DNA from: Jacaranda mimosifolia
Taxonomy: Eukaryota > Streptophyta > Magnoliopsida > Lamiales > Bignoniaceae
Length of the DNA stretch: 64,000 bases
Direction of reading: 5' to 3'
Assembly: GCA_018894105.1 (NCBI GenBank)
Contig: CM032128.1
Coordinates: 17,279,001 to 17,343,000 of the forward strand
The notes beneath the pieces were generated by a model. That model was not told where the DNA came from and did not search any database. It saw only the letters and a list, made by a program, of their open reading frames with translations. The position numbers and the translations under genes are program-made. This document shows positions 57,451 through 64,000 of this stretch, piece by piece; the stretch's first letter is position 1, and every line of letters begins with the position of its first letter.

Positions 57451-60050
57451 TGTACTTTATTGAAGTGCACATGACGACTAATTCTTCCACATGGGTATTT
57501 GATACTATATTTAGTTCTCACCTTTGTAATGATGGCAAATAAGGCACTATGATCAAATTATAAAACTTCATAAGTTAAATAAACTAGTGCTTGCAAGCTA
57601 ACAAGGATCAAACCATGCCTATAATCTAGATTTGGATAGAGTGATACCTTGAATTGCTAATTTCCAAGGAGAAAGTGGTGAACTCTTCACCAATCCAGAA
57701 TATGCCAGAAACCGGCGCAGCAAGAAGAGAGCTATTTTTGCCTCATCTAAACTCCTCCAAAAATCACCAAAAAATTATAGCAACCTCTAAACACCTTGGA
57801 GAAAACATAGTAGACAATTTGGATAAAAAGGCTATCTGATCTCCCTAGAAAAATTTGCCAAATCAGTGCTCTGCTTAAGTAGATCTCCAAAACTTCGCAA
57901 ACTAACTTGTTCACCTCTATTGATATGATCCGCACACGAATTGAAACTTACAAACTTTCCTCACTATAAGCTAGAATAAGAAAGGAGAATGACAATGGTG
58001 TGAGGTAGGGAAAAAGAAGAAGAGAGCAAAGATTTCAATACAAGAATGCAATGCTTGCAAGGAGTTTTGGAGGGAATTGTGGAAGGAATCTAATTCTTTC
58101 ACACTTTAAGCAATGACCTATCCTCACACCCTCTATATCTATATATAAGGTGAGATTAGTATGATCTCATGTTGGCATCACACCTTCCTCAAGGTGGGCG
58201 GCCAACTTGCATTGCCAAGGTGGCAAATGCAAATTTAAATCCAATTTGAATTTCATGTAATTTCATGTGCATCTTAATTACATTTGAAATCTAATTTCAA
58301 GAAAATTAAGATGCTAATTCAAATGAACATTTCACTTGAATTTTCACTCTAAAATGTATTCTTCCCACTAATTAAGTTAAACACTTTAATTTAATTAATT
58401 AACCTTTGACTTAACCCTTAAGTCAAACAAGCTTAACTTTTAAGCTTAATTTTGTTAACTCAACTCTTTAAGTTAACTTGACCAATTGATGGTTACTTTG
58501 GCACTAATTAATTAACTCCTTAATTATTGGTCTAATTTGAACTTTTTAAATTAATTGATTAATTTAACATTTAAATTGATCAGGCAAAAATTGACCTTTA
58601 AATTGGACACCTCAAAAATCGGTCTAGTAGGAGAAATTCTCTAACTCTTAGAAAATTACTCCATTAACTATGATGCTAATTGGCTTTTGGGTGTGACCTA
58701 ATAGATTCTACCATTCATTGGATATGGGCTCACAACTCCTTATGACTTTTGAATATCATATATTCATTTTAGTTTAAAACACTTTTAAACTAATCACTCA
58801 ATTCAATTAATCTCATTAATTGAAGAGTACCCAATATCCTTGGTCGATGTCCAACCCAAGCCCATGGAGCCTGATTGATTGGCCTAAATAAGTGTTTTGG
58901 AGAACTATTATAGCTCTATGCTTACCATGCAAATACGGTCCTTCCGTTTCCTATCACCCAAAAGAGGCCTAGGGCAAGATATTTGCCGACTCCCTAATAG
59001 CCTCGATATTATGTATCTTTTCCCAATGTTCGATTCCCTTGTGTGACCTCATCTTTAGAAAAATCCTTTTCCAAATTGTCACACCACCTTGCACAAGGAT
59101 TTCTTGGAATTGATCATTATAGAATCCATAGGAGATGCACTCGCCTTTCACAAAAGCAATAAGTCGGATTCCATCTTGAATCACACAAATCTCCATGTCA
59201 AGTAGCTCATAGCCAGCTTAAACCCGAAAGACCTGCTAAGTGGTCAAGAAAAAGCCAAAGCATGATGACCAAACATAAGGTTACCACGGATTCTCAAGTC
59301 GGAGTATTAATAATATGCACTGGCATAACCTGGATAACTTGCGACTACTGACCTGCCACTAGTGGATTCTCCAATGGGTCTTCAGTTCCTTGTTCTCTAA
59401 CGAGCACCCTACTAACATACACCCATATCTCATACGGTTGGTCATGGAATGGAGCAATATCCAACTCTTAGATTTATGCATCATTACTGCAAGTCTATTC
59501 GGATCTTAAATCTCCTGTCTGATAAGACCCTATGATTTGGAATATTTAAGATCGTAACCATGTGAGACTTATTCCATGGTCATCAAACCAAGTCCCATAG
59601 TCGTGACTGATCTAAGGGCTTTATCCAAATACAAGTGAAATAATAAAGAGCATACGATGAAGATGGCCATATAAAGAATATCAATCAATCAAGATTATTT
59701 TTACAAGGAAATAACTTATATAAGGCCAATCTAATTGGCTTGCCAGGTACTGTTCCAACATGTAATTTATTACAGGGGATAAAAAGAAGAAGAAGTCTTC
59801 GTGAAAGTGATATAACTACCACCTAAGAAATGGAGAAAGAGTTGTAGCCACTTTCCAAGGCATAATCAAGTTAGACTTGGGGAATGCTTGCATTGTACTT
59901 GATTTTGGTTTATTATATACCCTATCTTGTTAAGAACATTATTTTAATTACCTCTCTTGATAATGAAGGATTTCATTTCCCTATATCGAATGGGATGTTG
60001 AAAGCATTGAAAAATGGTTCTTTAATTACAAAAGTACATTAATTAATAGA
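57451..60050 (+). pseudogene. Copia-4 protease / pre-integrase region, split by a solo LTR
   Basis: DTIFSSHLCN (about 57501-57530) stands where the active site should be; the glycine after D-T is lost. The reading is interrupted at 57530 and resumes at 59766 (tttattacaggggata). The downstream part keeps LDLGNACIVLD (about 59870) with later frame breaks up to the integrase. Confidence 0.82.
57530..59760 (-). mobile_element. Copia-7 solo LTR, 2231 bp
   Basis: A minus-strand LTR of the same family (minus strand starts TGTTGGAACAGTACCTGG at 59760; the plus strand begins tgatggcaaataagg at 57530) with a perfect 5-bp duplication tgtaa (57525-57529 and 59761-59765). Removing it rejoins the protease codons of Copia-4 as in Copia-1. 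The TATA region is near 58137-58147. Confidence 0.95.
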
Positions 60051-61016
60051 TTGTACATGCTTGATTCTCAAAGTTCACTTATGCACATTCAATCAAGTAA
60101 AAGAAAGTTAGATAATGAAGAAGATGCCATTTTATGGTTTGCAAGACTTGGACATATTTCTAAAAATAGTATGAACAAGTTGGAAGCTCTCAAAGCACTA
60201 AATGTTAATGGCATTGAGGATCTTCCTACTTTTGAATATCGTTTAAAGGGAAAAATGACCAAGGCTCATTTTATGGGAGAAACAGAGCACTCCACAAGTC
60301 TTTTGAATTTGATCTATATGAATGTTTGTGGACCACTAAGAGTTAGTAGAAGATGAGACTATTCCTACTTCATCACCTTCACCGATAATTATAGTCAGTA
60401 TGGACATGTGTATCTTATGAAAAACAAGTCTAAAGCCTTTGAAAAGTTCAAAGAACATATGAATGACATGGAAAAGCAATTAGGGCTAAGTATTAAAGTA
60501 GACTGAGGGAAAGAATACTTGAGCACCGAGTTCTTGGGTTATCTAAAAGATAATGAAATTCTCTCTCAATGAACTCGACCCAGCACACCCTAACATAATG
60601 GAATAGCTGAAAGGAGAAATCGTACCTTGTTGGACATAGTACGTTCCATGATGAGCATTTTCGATGTGCCTATATCTTTTTGGGGATATGCTTTACAAAT
60701 GGCGGCAAGGTTACTAAATATAGTACCCTCAAAGTCGGTTCCAAAGATGCTATATGAGATGTGGTTTGGCAAAGCACCTTCTTACCAATATCTAAAGGTT
60801 TAGGGATCTGCCGCCTATGTGAGATGGACAGTGAGAGATAAGTTGGATAGTAGATCCACCTTGTGCAAGTTTGTGGGATACCTTGAAGAGTCTACGAGTT
60901 ATTACTTCTATGATCCCTCGAAACAAAAAGTATTTGTTTCAAAGAACACAGACTTTTTGGAAAAGGAATTTCTATTGGATAGAAATGGCATTATCAATGA
61001 ACTTGATGAAGTTTAA
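60051..61016 (+). pseudogene. Copia-4 integrase
   Basis: Zinc end: LWFARLGHISKNSMNKLEAL, then FEYRLKGKM (the cysteine pair is gone). Core: FTDNYS (the second residue of the D-D pair is asparagine), then a region with TGA at about 60504 where the second acidic motif should be, and ERRNRTLLDIVRS. The TGA in LSQ-stop-TRP (about 60571) replaces a TGG seen in Copia-1. C-terminal segment 60819-61016 includes VRDKLDSRSTLCKFVGYL. Confidence 0.9.
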
Positions 61017-62000
61017 GATGATCAAGAAATCCCACAAGTGGTGGAAATAAATGAACAACAAGAGCCTCCCACACAACCTCCAAGAAGGTTAGACCGAATT
61101 AAGAAGCAACCCCAAAAGTTTGGATTCCTTTATGAGATGGGCCAATTGAATAGTAATCCGAAGACCTATGAGAAAGCTTTGTCATACATAAGTTTGGGAC
61201 ATTAGCTTGAAGCCATGAGATTCGAAATGGACTCCATATACTCAAACAAAGTATGGACTTTGGTAAATCCACCAAAGAAAATAGTTTCCGTTGGTTGCAA
61301 ATGGATCTACAAGCAAAAGCTTGGAGTAGATCGAGAAGTGGTGACTTTTAAGGTGCAACTAGTTGCAAAGGGATACACTCAAAGACCTGGTATCGATTTT
61401 AAGAAAACCTTTTCACTGTTTGCTATGCCAAATTCCATTCAAATTCTACTTACAACAGCCACATATTATGACTATGAGATATGGAAAATGGATGTGAAAC
61501 CGTTTTCCTCATTATATATGTTGAAGAAGAAATCCATATGGAGAAACCACAAGGTTTTATGTCCAAGGAGAGTGAGCAAACTTCAGAGATCCATTTATGG
61601 ACTCAAACAAACATCCCAAAGTTAAAACATACATTTTAACAAAACGATCAAATCATTTGGCTTTGTCAAAAATGTATTAACCACGTGTATATAAAAAGGC
61701 TATTAGGAGTAGTATACAATTTATTGTGCTTTATATCGATGACATCCTTCTCATTGGGAATGAGGTAGGAATGTTAAGGTATACTAAAACGTGATTATCT
61801 ACCTAACTCTCTATGAAGGATTTGGAAGGAGCATCCCACGTATTGGGAATATGTATCTATAAAGATAGATCTAAAAGGATGATGGGGTTGTCACAAATCC
61901 CGTACGTTGACAAGAAACTAAAGAGGTTTATTACGGAAGAATATAAGAAATGATTCATTTTCATGGGACATGACATTCATCTTTCCAAATCTACGACCCA
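61017..62000 (+). pseudogene. Copia-4 reverse transcriptase
   Basis: Open piece 61215-61625: MRFEMDSIYSNKVWTLV, GCKWIYKQKLGVDREV, and the SIYGLKQTSQS end. The catalytic box reads LYIDDILLIGNE (about 61731-61766) in another frame, aspartates intact. Several stops, and a deletion after the WKMDVKP segment (about 61490-61530). Confidence 0.9.
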
Positions 62001-62715
62001 TAAAACTGAAAATGAGAGACAAAGAATGTCCCATATACCTTATGCCTCCGCCATAGGTAGCATAATGTATGCAATTCAATATATAAGATCGGATATGGCA
62101 CACTCGCAAAGTGTTACGGGTAGGTTCCAATTCAATCCCAGTAAGAGTCACTGGATAGCCATAAAAGCAATCTTTAAGCACTTAAAAAGAACTAAGGACT
62201 TGTTTTTTGTATACGAAAATAGAAATTGAAAATAGAGGGGTTAGGATTCAAGTTTCCTAGCCAATGTAGATGACCTAAAATCCATTTATGGATTTATATT
62301 TTGCCTCAATGGTAGCGTGGTGAGTTGGAAAAGCTCTAAACAAGAAACCACGGCCAATTCTACATGGAGGCAGAATATATTCGTGGCTTAAGAAGCTATA
62401 AAGGAAGGTTTTTAGATGAGAAACTTTATTCAAAAATTGAATGTAGTGCCTAGCATTGTTGAGCCAGTGTTTGTCCATTGTGACAACAATGGGGCAATGA
62501 CACAAACCAAAGAGCCAAGATCTCATCAGCATTCCAAGCACATTTTGAGGTGATATCATTTGATATAGGAGATCATTGATAGAGGCAACAACCGAGTAGA
62601 GAGAGTTGCCTCGAAAGAGAATATAGTAGATCCACGGACAAAACCCCTAACGCAAAAGGTCTTTGAAGAATATCTTGAAAAGATGAGTCTGAAAGCCATG
62701 GGGCATTGGCTTTAG
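62001..62715 (+). pseudogene. Copia-4 RNase H
   Basis: From HIPYASAIGSIMYAIQYI (about 62030) through HWIAIKAIFKHLKRTKDLF to CDNNGAMTQTKEPRS (62480-62520) and the terminal segment ending with a TAG that overlaps the polypurine tract. Stops and shifts at about 62227 and 62390. It lacks the organelle insert of Copia-1, and so gives the reference for that insertion. Confidence 0.88.
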
Positions 62716-62729
62716 GGCAAGTGAGAGAT

Positions 62730-63430
62730 TGTTTGAATAGTGCCCGGCAAGCCAATAGGATTGGCCTTGTAAAGATATTTCCTTGTAAAACAATCTTGAT
62801 TGAATGATATTCTTTTTACGGCCATATTCATCTTATGCTTTTTATTTCTTCAATTGCATTTGGATGAAAACCTTAGATCACTCATGACTATGGGACTTGG
62901 TTTGGTGACCATAGAATAAGTCTCACACGGTCGTGATCTTAAATCTTCCAAGTTATATGAACTTATGAGATGGGACATCCAAGATCCGAATAGCCTTGCA
63001 CTAACGATGTGTAAATCTAAGAGTTGAATATTGCTCCATCCCATGAGCAACCGAATGAGATATGGGTGCATGTTAGTGGGTTCTTGTTAGAGAACAAGGT
63101 ACTAAAGACACAACGGAGAATCCACTAGATAGCTATAGTGGCAAGTCGGTAATAATGAGTTCTTCAGCTTACACTAGTGTATATTATTAGTCCTTTGACC
63201 TAAGGATCCATGGTAACCGTATGTTTGATTCTTATGCTTTGACTCTTCCTTGACCACTTAATGGGTCTTTCGAGTTAAGGTTGGGTATGAGCTACTCGAC
63301 ATGGAGGATTGTGAGATCCAAGATAGAATCCGACTCCTCGCTTTTCTGAAGGGCAAGTACATCTCTTATGTATTCTATATTGATCGATTCCAAGAAATCC
63401 TTACACAAGGTGGTGTGATAATTTAGAAAA
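62730..63430 (+). repeat. Copia-4 3' LTR, truncated first copy
   Basis: Starts TGTTTGAATAGTGCCCGG; follows the family LTR for 701 bp, then joins RNase H sequence at 63431. Confidence 0.92.
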
Positions 63431-63782
63431 TATTGGTGGCTTCAGAATCTGCAAAGGAAGGTGTTTAGATGAGAAACTTCATTCAAAAATTGAATGCAGT
63501 GCCTAACATTGTTGAGCCAGTGGTTATCTACTGTGACAAAAATGGGGCAGTGACACAAACCAAAGAGCCAAGATCTCATCATAAATCCAAGCACATTTTG
63601 AGGTGATATCATTTGATTTGGGAGATCATCTATAGAGGCAACAACCGAGTAGAGAGAGTTGCCTCATAAGAGAATATAGTATATCCACTGACAAAACCCC
63701 TAACGCAAAAGGTCTTTGAAGAATATCTTGAGAAGATGGGTCTCAAGGCCATAGGGAATTGGCTTTAGGGCAAGTGAGAGAT

Positions 63783-64000
63783 TGTTTGAATAGTGCCCGG
63801 CAAGCCAATAGGATTGGCCTTGTAAAGCTATTTCCTGGTAAAATAATCTTGATTGAATGATATTCTTTTTATGGCCATATTCATCTTATGCTCTTTATTT
63901 TATTTCTTCACTTGCATTTGGATGAATCCCTTAAATCACTTATGACTATGGGACTTGGTTTGGTGACCATAGAATAAGTCTCACATGATTGTGTGTTGAA
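63783..64000 (+). repeat. Copia-4 3' LTR, second copy (window end)
   Basis: Same start TGTTTGAATAGTGCCCGG, sharing that variant with the first copy and not with the 5' LTR; 218 bp visible. Confidence 0.92.

Larger units (their letters stand above)
52403..64000 (+). mobile_element. Copia-4, Ty1/copia retrotransposon (runs off the window)
   Basis: Plus-strand member with 5' LTR, primer-binding site, leader, gag, protease, integrase, reverse transcriptase, RNase H, polypurine tract and partial 3' LTR. It was inserted in the Copia-5 leader (left target ctatt, 52398-52402). A minus-strand solo LTR splits its protease, and the 3' end carries a tandem duplication. The frame is broken in every domain. 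Confidence 0.92.
62378..64000 (+). repeat. Tandem duplication (offset 1053 bp) of RNase H end, polypurine tract and LTR start
   Basis: Unit 1 is 62378-63430: RNase H end, polypurine tract (62714-62729) and about 700 bp of 3' LTR (62730-63430). Unit 2 starts at 63431 with tattggtggc (compare tattcgtggc at 62378) and repeats the same order, with a second tract and a second LTR start at 63783; it runs off the window. The offset is exactly 1053 at both landmarks. The junction cuts the first LTR after a third of its length. Confidence 0.93.

Overview
This window is plant nuclear DNA, almost certainly a heterochromatic (pericentromere-like) stretch of an angiosperm genome. I find no intact host gene, no rRNA or tRNA gene and no CRISPR array. 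Nearly all of it is transposable elements stacked inside one another: Ty1/copia and Ty3/gypsy LTR retrotransposons of plant type, with plant initiator-Met primer-binding sites and a chromodomain integrase, CACTA-type DNA elements, and a piece of organelle DNA. Every coding region is broken by stops and frameshifts, so all genes are listed as pseudogenes. The species cannot be told from the sequence.

Layout. 1-10267: Copia-1 (minus strand; its 3' LTR leaves the window). It carries an organelle DNA insert with a ycf2 fragment (208-1562) and a 1.27-kb non-autonomous CACTA element (6265-7537). 10268-16340: leader and 5' LTR of Copia-2 (minus), the host of Copia-1. A plus-strand solo LTR, Copia-3, sits in that LTR (13257-15499). 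16341-21289: 3' part of Gypsy A (minus; Tat/Retand-like): reverse transcriptase, RNase H, integrase and an antisense extra ORF. 21290-22922: a fragment of a different gypsy LTR. 22923 to about 42017: an AT-rich composite with CACTA-like 'gtaac' repeats at both ends, a GC-rich minisatellite-like island, and a complete but dead chromovirus, Tekay-1 (26744-37009, perfect 5-bp target duplication). 42018-43351: the 5' end of Gypsy A (gag start, primer-binding site, LTR). 43352-48602: Gypsy B (plus), with gag, a protease remnant and an antisense ORF but no polymerase. 48603-48942: minus-strand Copia LTR fragment (Copia-6). 48943-52402: LTR and leader of Copia-5 (plus). 52403-64000: Copia-4 (plus), nested in the Copia-5 leader, holding a minus-strand solo LTR (Copia-7, 57530-59760) and ending in a tandem duplication that joins RNase H, polypurine tract and LTR.

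The Copia copies belong to one family, with LTRs of about 2.24 kb, a leader of about 2 kb and an initiator-Met primer-binding site. Several were inserted into others, so the relative order of insertion can be read: Copia-2 before Copia-1 and Copia-3; Copia-6 before Copia-5 before Copia-4 before Copia-7. The observations most worth checking are a short motif in the Copia leader that occurs several times per element and differs in a coordinated way between copies, an inverted repeat 9-10 bp upstream of the LTR TATA box, an extra coiled-coil and acidic ORF upstream of gag in Tekay-1, antisense ORFs with a candidate intron in the Tat-like elements, and the organelle insert.
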